Shown here piece by piece: positions 21,546-34,662 of a stretch of DNA of 64,000 nt (positions within the stretch are counted from its first letter, which is position 1; every line of letters starts with the position of its first letter). A program made the position numbers and the translations under genes. The stretch comes from Crotophaga sulcirostris (lineage: Eukaryota; Chordata; Aves; Cuculiformes; Crotophagidae): contig VYZB01000219.1 of the NCBI GenBank assembly GCA_013397455.1, positions 1,051,403 through 1,115,402 on the forward strand. The letters run 5' to 3'. The notes below the pieces were generated by a model, which saw nothing but the letters and a program-made list of their open reading frames with translations, did no database searches and had not been told where the DNA came from.

Positions 21546-24500
21546 TTCTATACATGCTTGTTGTATAGAAACAGGCTGTAGATGAAAGCCCTACGATGGG
21601 CTTGCCCTGGACCTGAGACAGGGGCTGCAGCCTCAAGGTGTGTAAGTGTGGGAGCCTGAACCCGGAAAGCACAGTGTGGCCAGGAGCAGCCCTGTTCACC
21701 TGACCAAGCTCACGGGGCTCCTGCCTGTGCTGATCACAGACCCTGCAAATTAGAAGTCCATGCACTGCAGGGACTCTCACCAGTGCTTTTATGTTGAGGG
21801 GAAGAACTATGCTGGCTTTCTGGAACAAAGCTCTCCCTAGCACAATCCCTTAGCCAGTAAGTGTTTCTTTTTTTCCCTACCTTCATTTCAGGTTAAATAT
21901 GACTGACCTTCTCCCAGTTTTGGAGGTGTTAGAGTTACCTTCAGTATTTTGGCTGTGTTCCTAGTGAGAGAGGGAAGGACCCAGATCTGTTCTATCACTG
22001 CCTGTGGGGCTTTTAAAGTGTCAGGCACTCAGGGATGTAAAAGCTGCACACATCAGGTTATTCAGAATCTCGCTCATTCTCTTTTGATCTCATATTTGCG
22101 TCTTTTTTTCTGGGCTCTGGATCTGTTTATGCATCCCACCCCCTTCACTTCTTTCTTCCTTTCTCTTTCTAACTCTAATCACCCCTTTTAGCTTCTAAAG
22201 ATAGGACAATGTTGTGATAAGGAAAAAGTAATTTTGTAGCTTGACCTAAAAATGGGCATGTTTGGATTCAGTCAGTTCTTGGAATGCGGCTTCAGAATTA
22301 GGCACAACTTCCAAAAGTCCAAATCTGGACTTTTCTAGTGGGGTGCAGAGGGCTATGTAGCCCTTGGGATGATTGGTGCCTGTCCCTCCCCTGCCACGAA
22401 CACTTGGCACTGGGATTTATTCTGAGGCCAGGAGCAAATAGGAAGGGTGGGGCGGAGGTCTGATATGCTTATGTTGGCTTTGATGGCTTTAAGGAATGTC
22501 ATGGCAACTGTGTTAGCTGGATAATTAATATTGCACACAGGATTACAGCGCAGGCATAGAAGGCACGGCTTTAAATATATAAAATAACTCCTCTGTACCA
22601 GCCTGCTTTCCCAGCTGTGTGGGGACTGCTGTATTTCAGGATGAGTAGAGCCATGGGAAAGGTCAGAGGACCCAGATCCAGTGCTCTAGTTGACCCTGAT
22701 TTGAGCATAAGGTTTGGCTCGTGGACATAGCCCATTGGAAAGGAGCAGGGCACTGCTACATTCAGTGTGGTTCTGAGCTCCCAGCAAGTAGGAGGAAGAA
22801 CAGGGACTGGAAGCAACCCAACTGTCAGGGATGGGTCCTGCAGAGCAGGATCTGCAGGTGAGGGGACACATGGAGATTATGGGAGCAAAACTGGTGTGCT
22901 ATTTTGCCTTGGCCATAATCTCAGATTAGATCTCTAGGAGCAGGGGGAAAGTCTGGTGGGTGGCAGGATGGGAACATGCTGAAGAGCCCCTTCAACAACT
23001 CTTCATTCCCTTATTGGTCTATGTGGGAGTTCTGCTCTGTTCTTGCAGACCAAATCCATGAGCAGGGCAGCTTCACAACTTCTGCACTTCACACTTTGGA
23101 GTCTGCAGTCTCAGCCTGGCTGGGCCACGCACTGAAGCAGCACATCGAGGGTGAGAAAGGCAGTCTTGCAGGGCTGGGGACATGAACCCTGCTTTCTTCT
23201 GCTCTGGATCCTCTTTCCCAGGCTGGACCCAGCGAGAGAGATAAGCCAGCTGAGTATAGGTAGCTCAGGGTCAGCACCTTGCTAGTGCAGCTCCTCAGCA
23301 GCAGTGGGATGCCTGCCTGTGGTCCCCAGTGAGGGCAGATCCCAGGCAACTTAAGCCACCCTTGGCAGCACGTTCATCCCCCAGGGTCATCTGGTTTTCT
23401 CCCAGTATGATCCTATGCCAAGCCATGCTCTGAATGTCTAAGTCCTCCTTTCCCTCTCATCATGCATGTGCATTGTGCTTGCTGTCACAGTTAGTGTGGC
23501 CATGGCACGTGGAGCAGACTTGCAGATGGATGCTGGCTGCTGGTCCCAAGGAAAGCTGCTTGGCCACCTGATTGGTCCTCCCCCCTGCGCTGGTACCTCT
23601 GACAGGTGAAAGTTCTCTTTGGTGCCCTTACCTCTCACCTGGACAACCTTAGAGACAGGGTTTAGATGCTTTCTGTGGGCTGGTGTGACACTTTGTGTGC
23701 TACTGCCTGTGGAATTCAGTCAGTACCGATAGCTTCAGGAGTGCTGGGGCTGACCTCAACACTAATCAGTGCTGCAGGAGCAGGCATCTTGTTCAGACAG
23801 TATGTTTTGCAATTTATTTTCTGATCTAGTTTATGCAAAAAGGTCCTTGTACCTTTTCTCCTACCTCTGACTGCACACTTACGCCATGGCACTTGCATTA
23901 CATCTCCCACCTGTGCAGCCAGGAGCTCAGTGAAGCTAATCCTTTAGAATTGAAAAGGCATCTTCAGCCAGATCTCATTCAGCCCTCTGATGCTAGATGG
24001 GAATAAATGCACAATGAGATTGAATCCACTGGTATGTCAGCTCTGAACATGCCAAAATGCAGTGGAAGCTCAATTTGAGTCCCCCACCCTCCCTCAGAAC
24101 AAGGCAGCAGGCAGAAGAGCTGGGGGAGGGTAGTGGTCTAAAAGAGCCAAAAGTAAATCAGCCCTGGGCTAAGGAGTACGTGTAGGCAGCCCCACAGTTT
24201 GCCCTTATATTTTAGGACCCCTGTTGCCCATCCTTGCTCCTGGTCAGCCCATCCTGACCTCTTGAAGCTTCTTCAGTTACTCTGCAGAAAGCAAGAACTT
24301 CAATTCTTTTCCAAACTAAGGTGCTCTGTTGCTCTGGAGAAAGTGGCAATTTCAATTCTTTCCCAAACAAAGCAGAGAGCAAGGATGAGGAAAGAGCTGG
24401 ATTTCCTCCGCGGGGCCCAGCCACAGCCTTTAACGAAGATATAACACACAATACCCATCGTGAAGTGTGAACAAACAATATGAACAGCTCTGCTTAGGTG

Positions 24501-25427
24501 TTGGCTTATATAGGAAAGTCAACCCAATGTTGCTGTGGGGAGCTATTAACTTGAATAGCAGTGGCCTGTTGTAAGTGAAGTGGTACTAGAGGGCCTGAAA
24601 GGAGGAATGTTCGCTATTGTAATTGCAACTGCGGTAATGAGGAGCTTGGGAGTGGGGCTGATAAGGAGAGAGATAATAGATTAATGAGCAGGATGGCTCT
24701 AGTCTGTCAAAGGACTAGCTAAGGTACCTGCAGGATCCCTAAGATGTTGTAGGAGAAGGAAGTGTGGACCAGGAAACAGCCAAATATAGCGTTTAAAAGA
24801 TGTATAGGATGAACCGAGCACTTAATGCTGATAATAATTGGAGCTGGAGGGTGTGCTTAGTGTATGAATAAAGTAATTAACCAATTAAAAATGCACAAGA
24901 GACACATGATAGAAAATGATAACCAACAGGAAAATGATTGATGCCCTGTACAGGGAGCTGAAACATTCAATGTGTGTTATTAGGCAAGATGCCTGGGCTC
25001 TTCAGATACCGGCATGTGTAGACCCACTGGGTGCTCTTTGATCACTGGTCTACAGTGTTGTACTTGCCACCTGCTGTGCTGCCTGTGTGATAAATTGCCT
25101 GGAATTAATTCAACCCCCCTGTTTGCAAGAAGCCGGCTCTGGAAAATGTGTGGTATCCACATTGGCTGGCTTGGAAATGACCAAGCATGTGGCAGGGTCC
25201 TGGGGGGGCATCTGCTTTCCAGAGGGAGGTGATGCCCACAAGGAGAAGCAGTCAGCACTGTGTGGCGTATCTAGATGTCCCTAGATAAGCCAGGGGAATT
25301 AATTTGGTGATGTGTGATTGAATTCTGCTTTGCTAGTTTTTTTTTTATAAGACTCCAGAAAATGTCAGTAACAAAGACAAAGATGTCAAAATAAGGCATT
25401 GGAAATTGGTGAATGCAACAGCGAAGG
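21546..25427. other. Long single-copy interval (3.9 kb)
   Basis: The second-longest interval without a young CR1. It includes an imperfect direct duplication at 24,280-24,372 and an AT-rich block (24,540-24,960) with many TAATTA/ATTGATT-type words that could be regulatory. No recognised exon; frames are at most about 120 codons and unrelated to known families. Confidence 0.45.
24280..24372. repeat. Imperfect direct duplication, period 52
   Basis: Two 41-base units (24,280-24,320 and 24,332-24,372) differ at 8 positions by my alignment (about 80% identity). Both contain 'ttcaattctttycccaaac'-type cores. The 11-base spacer is unrelated. It is probably an old local tandem duplication. Confidence 0.55.
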
Positions 25428-25515
25428 TCATAGAATCATTAAGGTCGGAAATGACCTAAGATCATCCAGTCCAACCATCAGTCAAACACCACTGTGCCTA
25501 CTAAATTCATGTGCC
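25428..25515 (-). mobile_element. CR1 LINE 3' tip, second subfamily (copy 14a)
   Basis: Only ~90 bp of the 3' terminus: 'atagaatcattaaggtcgg', 'gatcatccagtccaaccatc', 'caccactgtgcctactaaa'. It faces away from copy 14b, so the two elements lie head to head, with about 140 bp between them. Confidence 0.88.
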
Positions 25516-25654
25516 TTCTGGAGGAGCACTGTGACAAAAGTTTTGTTGCATGGTCATAATTTTCTTTCTTCCCCAGATCCATCACACTGGGAACACAGCT
25601 GCTGTTGCGTGAGTGTAAGTCAGGGCTTGTTCTGCAGGCTGCAGACCCGCCATT

Positions 25655-26110
25655 TGTTGCAAAAGGCACTGGAGCACATCCAGAGAAGGGAAACAGAGCT
25701 GGGGAAGGGTCTGGAGCACAAGAGTTATGAGGAGCAGCTGAGGGGCCTGAGGCTGTTTAGGCTGGAGAAGAGGAGGCTGAGGGGAGACCTCATCGCTCTC
25801 TGCAGCTCCTAGAAAGGAGGTGGGTGAGGTGGGTGCTGGTTTCTTCTCCCAAGTAACAGGTGATAGGACAGGAGGAAATGGACTTAAGTCGTACTGGAGG
25901 AGGTTTAGGTTGTATATTAGGAAAAATTCCTTCACCAAAAGGGTTGTCAGGCAATGGCAGAGGCTGCTCGGGACAGTGGTTGAACCCCATCCCTGGAGGT
26001 GTTTATAAGATGGGCAGATGAGGTGCTCAGGGATGGTTTAATAGTGGACAGGTACAGTAGGACTCAATGATGTCAAAGGTGTTTTCCAACCAAACGATTC
26101 TATGATTCAG
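25655..26110 (+). mobile_element. CR1 LINE fragment, second subfamily (copy 14b)
   Basis: Starts in the ORF2 'LERIQRRE' segment and reads [36 protein letters not shown] and then, after a stop, the RNSFTKRVVRQWQRL equivalent. It ends 'aacgattctatgattcagtg'. The GRFRLxIRK site is sense (ttgtatattagg), unlike the dominant group. Confidence 0.93.
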
Positions 26111-27179
26111 TGAAAACTAGGAAAGTATGTGGGAAGAGGAAGATTTAAGTGTCTGGATGCCACCCTGGAGAACCATATATTATTCTTGCCTCTGCTGCAG
26201 CATTCCCATCTAGCTAGCAAGTCCTGTAAAATAGATATTTCACTCTTGATTTCTAATGTGCTCCTCGTTTCTTGGCGTCTGGCTAGAGACCTTGCTACTT
26301 GAATTGCTGAAGGTTGAGCAGTTATGCTACAACTGAAGGCAGTGGGAACCTTGCTCTGAACACACAAGGCATCCTTGCAATAATTTTGCTGAAAAAAAGT
26401 GGGAAAAAAACCCCCCAAACACACAAAAAACCCAGAACAGGGACCAGGTGTCTCAGATTGGATATCTAAAACTAACGGATCTACTGAATCTTCATAAGCC
26501 CTTTCATAGTACAGAATCTTGTGCAAATGAATTCTCGGATGTCTGTGAAGCTCTCAGATATGAGAATGGTGAGTTTCATAGGAAAGAAGGTGAGAACATT
26601 AATATTTCTGTGTTTGCTGTCTGACTAGAACAGTGAGTAGTAAGTAAGGTAGTATGCTGCTCACTGAAGAACGAGGAGAAAGCAAAATAGGAGGCAGGTG
26701 CTCACTTAGGAGGCACCATTCATGCATCGGCAAGTCTTGGTTTGGTAATCTCTCTGCTGTTTAAATGTGGGTTTGTTCCATATTTATGGTATTTATTTGC
26801 CTTGATGATCAACAGCCAAATCCTAGTTGGTCCTATGCTACATCCCTGCTACAGAGCTTGTAGACTAAACACAATTCTTGTATCCCATGAAGTATCAATG
26901 GGGGTGGAGGCTGGGATTGTGGAAGTAGTGTAACCCAGTATCAGCAGCTGACGGATGCTTGTCCATCAATACCCTCCTTGGTGCTCTCAAGCTCCCACTT
27001 GCTTTGCAGCATAAGTGCGTTTTGAGGTGACTCAGCAGTGGATGGGAGTCTGTAAGTTTTCGAGAAACCTTGGGCCAGAGAAACTCACGAAATTACTTTC
27101 CAGTTTTGAGTGAAAGTTGCAGGGCAAAGAAATTTGAGCTCTAATGATCTTGGCCTGTCTATACAAAGTATTGCAAGTC
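26111..27179. other. Single-copy DNA with an A/C-rich tract
   Basis: 26,388-26,442 is an A/C-rich low-complexity tract with C6 and A7 runs. No gene recognised in the remainder. Confidence 0.5.
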
Positions 27180-27437
27180 TGTAATGGTTTTCAGATGAGA
27201 GAGGGGAGACGGAGATGAGATCTTGGGAGGAATTGTTTTGCTGTGAGGGTGGGGAGGCCCTGGGCCAGGGTTCCCAGAGAAGTGTTGGCTGCCCCATCCC
27301 TGGAGGTGTTCAAGGCCAGATTGGATGGGGCTTTTATGCCCCTGATCCAGTGGGAGGTGTCCCTGCCCATGATAGGGGGTTGGAACTGGATGGGCTTTGA
27401 GGTCCCTTCCAACACAAACCATTCTATGATTCTATGA
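27180..27437 (+). mobile_element. CR1 LINE 3' fragment, dominant subfamily (copy 15)
   Basis: About 258 bp with two perfect tail octamers at the end. It has the in-frame TGA at 27,216-27,218, after which the frame is open as RVGRPWARVPREVLAAPSLE to the tail. The intact tail and few differences from sister copies suggest relatively recent insertion. Confidence 0.95.
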
Positions 27438-30400
27438 CTCAACATTTTACCTGTTCTGCTGTGATCCAGCCAGCAATTTCCCTTCCTACACAGGAGATGC
27501 TGCCAGTGCTCCTCTGCTTGGAGAAGCATAAGCTCCTGACACGAGGACTGAGTGGATGAATCTGTCATGTCATCTGTGCTGCTGCTGATGCACTGTGGCA
27601 ATGGCTGAGGTTCCATGCCTACTTTGCACAAACATCATCTCCAGGGGCGAAGGATCCAAGTACGTGTGCTGCGCTGCTTCAGGAAACCATGGGGTTTAGT
27701 CAGGAGCGCAAATTCTGCTTTTTCTCACATGCCACAGCGTTAGCATTTTAAATGTCTTGGTGTATACAATAAATGTATCATACATGTTATGCTGCAATAA
27801 TTTGTAGATATATCCTTTCTATCAGGTCTTTTATAGGCTCAGCCAAGAGCAGGGCCCATTATATGTTTCTCTTTCAATGTGAACCTTTTCATTTTGAACT
27901 GCAGGAGCTGAGCAGCAGACCTTGCATCCCAGGAGGGCAACAGTTAGCATGCAAACAGAGCGAGCCTTCCCCTGCAGCCCCAGCAACCTACCTGGAGAGC
28001 AAGGCATAGCCAAGCAGTGATTCCCTCCATGTCTGCATCCACAGGGGAATTGGAGAAACTATCCATCTGATTTTCCTTCTTACCCTTTTTACTCTGCTGC
28101 CTTGCCCTGCCCATCACCTTCCTGCATCTCCTTTCATCTTTCTTTTTCTTTTTACCTCTTTAACAATGGAGATGGCCAAATTCTGTTTATCTGTTTATCT
28201 GGATGTTTATCTGTTATCTGGATGTTTATCTGGACTGTTTATCTGGATGTTTCAGCCCCCTGAGTCTTCTCAAAATATGGCTTGAAGTATTGAATCATTT
28301 TTATGAGTTTGTTTCTAATGGCTTATTAATCGGTTCCTCTCCACACAACGGAGCCTGTAGGGTGACCTCAGACCATGTGGAACAGCAAAGGACTGCATTA
28401 AAGGACGTTCCACTTTGGGGTATGACATACCAGCTAAAGAAAGGGATTCTTCTTACCTGCATGATTAAATGCTCTAAGTACATCTGCAAACACACTTCCT
28501 TACTGTGTCATTGAATGAGTTTGGTCCCTTGAATAAATGAGCCCAAGCTCTGGACTCAAAATCCACAGCTTATGAGCATGCTGCAGATATTAGTCACATT
28601 GTTTAATGCAATACTGGGAAGCTCTTGGATGCTACAGTGACAAGCACAGTGTGAGCACTTGTACAAACTAGAACAAAAAAGCTTCTTCCTGCGAGCAGTC
28701 ATGAGCAGGCTTAATGTAATTCGGTTTCTAGCAGAGAGGAAGCCTGCCCGACCCACTCATTTTCTCTCCCTCTCTGCTGAATGAGTTTGATATCTATGTT
28801 ATTGAAGAAAAGTCAAAGAGAAGAGGTTTGCATTTATGTCCTGATTCAGAAAATCGCTTGAGAACATACTTAACTCTAAACCTATCGTTAGAGTCGAGCG
28901 CTTGCACAAGTGCTTTGTTTTACAAGGATTGAGGCCCATATCCAAGGGAAAAAAAAACACCTTAGGTCCCTAAAGTGGGACTGGGAGAAAGTTTGCACCT
29001 CTAGTATAGAATAAGGTCTTCCTCAAAATCCTATTCAAGTTGCCTCAACCAGGAAGATGCCTCTACCAACTTCAGTTGATGCTGACATCTATTTTTGCCC
29101 TAGCAAAGCCCCAGAGGTCCCCGGTTCTGCAGAGCTGAGCACACTGGGCCAGTGCTGTGGGGATCCAGGCAACAAAGCATCCTTTGGGTTCCTGCCCAAG
29201 GCATCAGCAGCTCCACAAAGTGTTCCCTCAGTGGTGAGGGGCACGGGTAGGTGTCATACCTGGAGGATAGTGGGGTGGGCTGCCAGGGGAGATGGGATCC
29301 TCCTTGGCATGCCTGTGGGTGAGGGCAGAACAAGGGCAGAGGGACAGTGCTCTGGGGCATCTGCTGCAGTTACAGGCTATGGCCTCATAATGAGTCATGT
29401 CCTATGATTATATGAGATAATACAATTGCACTGGTAACATTAAGAATAACCATAAATGTTCTTGCAAAGGATAATGAGGTCTGAAAGGCTCTGAAGTGTT
29501 TTGTGGGGTGCTCTACTACCCATGTCCTCTCCCTGCATAGGCTCCCCCAGACTCAGGGTCAGCTACAGTGTGGGAAGACAGGCACATTAACCGCATCCTC
29601 ACGCTTGCAGACGGCTGTGTGAATAGTTGGAACTGAGCCTCTCCACTTAAACCAACCCACATCTATAGTCCTTTTCCGTTTTCTGTCCCTCGCCTGCTTG
29701 GCTTCAACTGGCTCTGCCCAGAGATGGGACACACAAGGGACATGAGGTGTCTCCTTGTCCCATACTGTTTTGGAGCACCCAGCCCTTCTACCTTTGCTCC
29801 TCTGCTGCTGTTCACCAGGTTGTCCCAGATCCTGAGCATCTCCCAGTGCAGCTGCATCCCACCCATATACAAATTATGCCCAAGTGATTCCCACGGGGGC
29901 CAGTGCTGTGAGGAGGAACGGATTAAAAATCTCCATTGTGAAAAATGTCAATATTTACATTCTTGAAGTTAAGTTGTTCTTTTTATGACTTTCTCCCATA
30001 AGTGCCTGTTATAGTGTTTTGAAAAGACACAGACCTAAGAGCAACACAACCAGGAACTGACAGAATTAATAAAAGAGAGGCTGGAACTTATGAAAATAAG
30101 ATGATATTAACAAGATAATTATCTCCCATCAAATTAGTCCAGAGGGAGCTGAGCCAAGCTCCACTCAGTAGCCTGGAAGGAAAGGAACTGGCAGGGGAAG
30201 CTATTTGTATAACAACAATAGAAACACTCTGCCCTTCTCTAGGAAAGGGCTCCGAGCAGCGAGACACCGCTGTGATAAGCACTTTATAAATGCAGATAGA
30301 GGGAACCTTTTGTCTGTGGAGCTCGGGCCGTTTCCACTGAGAAACTGTGGGAGACTGGGACCTGGGGAAGTACCTCCGCTCCTGAAGGCATAAGGGCTTC

Positions 30401-31851
30401 ACCAGTCAATAGCACAAACCATCAACCCTCACCCATTTTTCCCTATGCTATTCTTTGTTTCTTTTCTCCTTCCTTATGTTTTTCTTGCCTTTGTTCTTCT
30501 GAAGCCACAGAATTTGTTGCCATCCTGAGCATATCTGCATTTAACCTGGATTTATCCTCGCTGGACATCCCCATTGATCTAATTTTTTTTTATTTTTTTT
30601 TTTTATCTCCACCTCTTGAACAAAACAAAATGACTCAGTATAAAAACCTGTACTAACACACCCGGTCTGATCACGGCAGAGCTGAGCATGCTGTGGGCGA
30701 TGCTGGGGAAAGGTCTGCCAGGAAGTACAGCAGAGAGAGTGTGTCCTGCTCTACTGGCTCTCCTAGTCCCTCTCTTGCTCTGAGCTGCTCTGCCTCCCTG
30801 GCAGCAACACCAGTCGTAGCATGGAAAGCAAGGTGAGATCTCAGAACACAGTTCAGAGGGTTTTTTTATTCCTACATCCAAGTTTTTCCCATTATTAGAC
30901 CCTAATCCAGTCCTCTCCTAGGGGAAAACCCTGCACAGAGCATCCTCCTCTCACCACCAAACAAGCTCTGTAAGAGTTCATGCATTTCCCTGTGCTTTCT
31001 CCGACTTTCAAATCAAAGGCATGTGTTTGTAATTATGCTGCTGTGCTATATTTTAGGCATTTTAAGCAACTTCATTTCCATTCTTTGTCACTGTTTATGT
31101 GGCAGCAGCTTCCCTCTAACTGTAAAGCACCTCAAGGCTTTCAGTTCACTCCGTTGTATAACCTACCTCAAAGCATCTGACGTTTTCTGCTCCCCTAGAT
31201 GGCAACTTAAGACAAGTATTTATCCATTCGAGGGCGGCGTGTCTCCAGGAACACTGGCTGGGCAGAAAGGCGTGGGAGTCGGAGCAGATGATGGACTGAA
31301 TTTTGATTAATGCAATATGATGCTGTTGCAAACCAGACAAATGCCAGATTGGGCCATGTTGTGGGTGATTCTTCTGCAAGGATTTCTCATCGCTTCCCTC
31401 TCAAACAGGAAGGTGAAGTATCTGCCAGTTTTGCTTCACTAGAAATGTCATGGAGCCACAAATACTGTTGGTCCCTTCGCTGTGACTGGGGAATTCTTCT
31501 GAGATCCAGACCTGGGCTGCGCTCCTGCTCTGCATCTCCGAGAGGTGCCCAGGCACCCCAACCTTGATTCCTGCAAGCAATGGGAGGTGTTTGGACCACA
31601 CGTGGGAGGCAAAGGACAGGGTCTCATGGCATGTCCCATCAGGCTTTATGTATGTCTACTGGCAAAACCTCCCCTTCCTCTACCCACCATTCCCTTCATC
31701 TCCTGCTCATCCTTGTGATGCTATTGCCTACTCTTCCCTGAGCATCACACAGGTGAGTTCTAGGGCTCCACTTTTGGAGTAGATACCCTGAAGGGTCTTT
31801 GAGAATGCGATGCAGCCAGTTTTTGTAGATAGACCCTGGACTCACAGGATC
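27438..31851. other. Long single-copy interval (4.4 kb)
   Basis: Includes a degenerate GTTTATCTGGAT tandem tract (28,182-28,252) and T-rich runs (30,582-30,604). It also includes several AT-rich, high-complexity stretches (for example 28,280-28,520 and 31,020-31,200). No recognisable exon. Frames of up to 116 codons lack domains. Confidence 0.45.
28182..28252. repeat. Degenerate tandem repeat (GTTTATCTGGAT-type)
   Basis: Seven or so imperfect units of TGTTTATCTG(GA) occur in 71 bases, with unit length varying between 8 and 14. It is adjacent to a pyrimidine-rich tract (about 28,070-28,160). It is a minisatellite-like tract and may be polymorphic. Confidence 0.7.
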
Positions 31852-32158
31852 ATAGAATCATAAAATCCTTAAGGTTGGAAAAGACCTCTAAGATCAACCG
31901 GTCCAACACCACTGTGACTACTAAACATGTCCCAAAATGCCACATCCACACAGCATTTGAACCCCTCCAAGGATGAAGACTCCACCACTGCCCTGGGAAG
32001 CCTCTGCCAGTGCTTCACCACTCTGTTAGTAAAGAATTTTTTCCCAATACCCAATCTAAACCTTCCTTGGTGCAACTTGAGGCCATTTCCTTCACATCCT
32101 ATCACTTGTTACTTTGGAGAAGAGATCAATGCCCACCTTGCTACAACCTGCTTTCTTG
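31852..32158 (-). mobile_element. CR1 LINE fragment, second subfamily (copy 16)
   Basis: The 3' tail 'catagaatcataaaatcc' is followed by the 'ttaaggttggaaaagacctc' block. The complement reads [20 protein letters not shown] and [20 protein letters not shown] in one open frame (31,869-32,105). It is 5'-truncated near the 'GCSKVGIDLF' equivalent. Confidence 0.93.
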
Positions 32159-34064
32159 ATAGCCCCGCTCAAGTGCCTCTACACCAATGCACACAACATG
32201 GGCAACAAACAGGAGAAACTGGAAGGCTTTGTGCAGCAGAGTAGCTATGACTTAGATTGACAGTCTCAAAGCAGCAAGCTCTGGTTAAATGCTTAAAATG
32301 CTGAGGTTTCTGTAGGAAAACCAGGGTGAGAGGGATCTGCATTCCCACTGAGCAGCAGGAGGGAGTGACAGACCATAAGCAGCCACTTCTGTGGGGATGC
32401 ACAGGCATCACAGTGCTATGATGCTGTCCTATGAGACATTGTATGGATGTAAAAGGGCAGACCCAGCTCCAAAGATCTTGCTCGCTGGGTGCCCAGTGCT
32501 AGCCATGCTGGCACAGAGAGGCCACCTTTGTGCAAGGGATGAAGTGGTTGTGCCATCAGCTGTTGTGACCACAACTGCTGGTGCTGGATGGCAGCTCATA
32601 CTCCATTTCCCCTGGCTGAGCACGTGTCAGAGTGGCCTTTGCTGCGGAGTCCTGGCCCTAGTGAAGAAATAAATGTATGTTGTGGAGCGAATGAATGAGT
32701 AAATGATTGAATGAAGACTTTTGGCTTCTCATGGCTATGGAGAAAGCCGCACTTTCCCCATGTGCCAGGCTGCTGAGGTCTGCCAAGTGCAAAGCCCTTT
32801 AAAAAAAAAAAAAAGGGAAAACGACTCAGTGAGCTAGAAAATGCATGGACTGTTGTGTGAAATTCCTCTGCACTAGCCCTGTCACTCCTCCTCAGCCTTG
32901 CACCCCACTCTGCCTTTGATGGGCATCTCTCATATTAATTAAAGGTGACAGGGTGCCGGGGAAACAATAGGGTGGGTCTCCAGGAGTCACACTCCAGCCA
33001 CCTCTCTGGTCTCAGCTGTCCCTTTGCTCCATCTCCTGGCGAGCTGCCAGCCACTTGCCACCGAGATCACAGAAGGGGCAAGAGGCAAAATGTTTGGTGC
33101 CACTTCCAATTAGTAAATTATTTTATCTTCTGGTTCCTGGCTCCAAATCCGTTATGGCGGCTGTAAAATGCCTCCCTTGGCTGCCTAGATGGATGCACAG
33201 GATATTTTTTTAATTTGACGGAAGAAAAAACTGTCCTGTTCCTAACCCAAAGTGCCCTCAAAGCTGTTCCCTGTGCAATCTCTAGCCCTCAGCTCCGCCA
33301 GAGTGCAGGCAGCAGAGAGCACTGGGAAACCTGCCTGCCGAGGCACTGTTTCTGTGTTAGTGTGGGGAATGATCCCCTGTAATAAGAGCTGCCTGCTGGG
33401 TCCCCACTGAGAAATCTGACCTGACATGGGGAGCCAGCCTCCTGCACTGGGGGAGCCCCCCAAGACGGCTGGGCTGTGGGAGACACGTCCCCGCTCTCTC
33501 CTCAGGGAAGTGGCAGCCTGTCAGAGAGCATGGGTTGAGCATGTCCTGATGGGACAGGGGCTCAGCTCCCATGTCCCCTTTGGACCCCTGGGCAGCACCA
33601 ATCCCAGCCCTCAGAAGAAGAGAGAAGGAGCAGACAAAGGGTTGTTTGCAAGCAGAAACTTTGATGTGCATGGGTGTGGACTGAGCTGGGAGATGGATGT
33701 TGTGCGACTGGGTGAGGAGAAGAGCTGGACCCAGCTTTTGAGCCACAGGGGCTGTAGGCAGGTTGACCTCCTCCTCTCCTCCAGTCAGTCCCCCAGCAGA
33801 ACCAAGTCCCTCTGACTCCTGCCTGCCCGCACACAGCTCTGGATTTAACTCCTGCTATTGCAAGCACTACTCTGGCACCTTGGCCACTGCCCCTGAAAAC
33901 ACTCACTTCCCAGCCATCAGGGCCACTGGTGTCTAAGATCCACATGCCATGCTGGGTCCAGGAATGTGAAGTGGACCTCAGCGTGCTGGGACCTCAGTGC
34001 AAACCTCAGCTTGCCAGAGCCTGGGGAGCAAATGACTGAGGAAGCATCCCAGAGGGAAGGATCA
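32159..34064. other. Single-copy DNA, no gene recognised
   Basis: There is an A14 run at 32,801-32,814, and an AT-rich block near 33,090-33,180 (CCAATTAGTAAATTATTTTATC) of regulatory appearance. Frames in the GC-richer 33,240-33,945 overlap on both strands and look like chance. Confidence 0.45.
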
Positions 34065-34140
34065 AAACTATCACCCATTTTATAAAGAAAGTAGGTTGCC
34101 AAAGGTCTTGGATCACATCCCAGGTGGGTAACAGAGCATC
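34065..34140 (+). repeat. Possible MIR-like relic
   Basis: Words 'tatcacccattttataaa', 'gttgccaaaggtc' and 'caggtgggtaacagagc' follow the order of the MIR segment between the CCCATTTTACAGA block and the TGGCAGAGC block. It is short and diverged, so the call is tentative. Confidence 0.35.
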
Positions 34141-34662
34141 ACAGAGACATGGCTACCATGGAGAGGCTACCAAGATGGACCCACATCCAAGCATTCTCAC
34201 CAGAGTTGTGCAGAGGAACCAGGTTCTCTGGAGAAGAGACTAGACTCTGCTCAGAACCTTAAACACATTTAAATAAGTGGCAAAGATAAAAGAATTCAGA
34301 TAAGAGATAAGAACTTACATATGACAGTAGCACAATCTTCATAGCTGCAGCAGACAAGCAGAAAAAATAGCCATATTTAAACACTGAGAATATTATCTTG
34401 AAAACAAGAAGTAATTAGCCTGTCAGGAGATAACTCTGACTTCTCTTGCGTCAGTATAGGCACTTGCTTGCAAAGGAATTTTGGGTCACCTGCAAATGGT
34501 CTCTCCACACAAAATGGGGTTTGGTGCACTAGGAATGCTGTTATGCTGTTGAGACCATTTTCTCTTTAATTAGTGATGTAAAATTGCCTTAATTGGAATG
34601 AGGCAAGGCGGTATTATTAGCACAAGCTCTTTAAATCTCAAGAAGGCAAATATACATCTACC
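34141..34662. other. Single-copy DNA, no gene recognised
   Basis: AT-rich in 34,260-34,650. Nothing recognisable apart from homeodomain-like words near 34,565-34,600. Confidence 0.45.

Noticed and set aside
30215..30300. 'gataagcactttataaatgc' resembling a SINE tail
   Set aside because: Only about 20 bases match and no other block of the family is visible.
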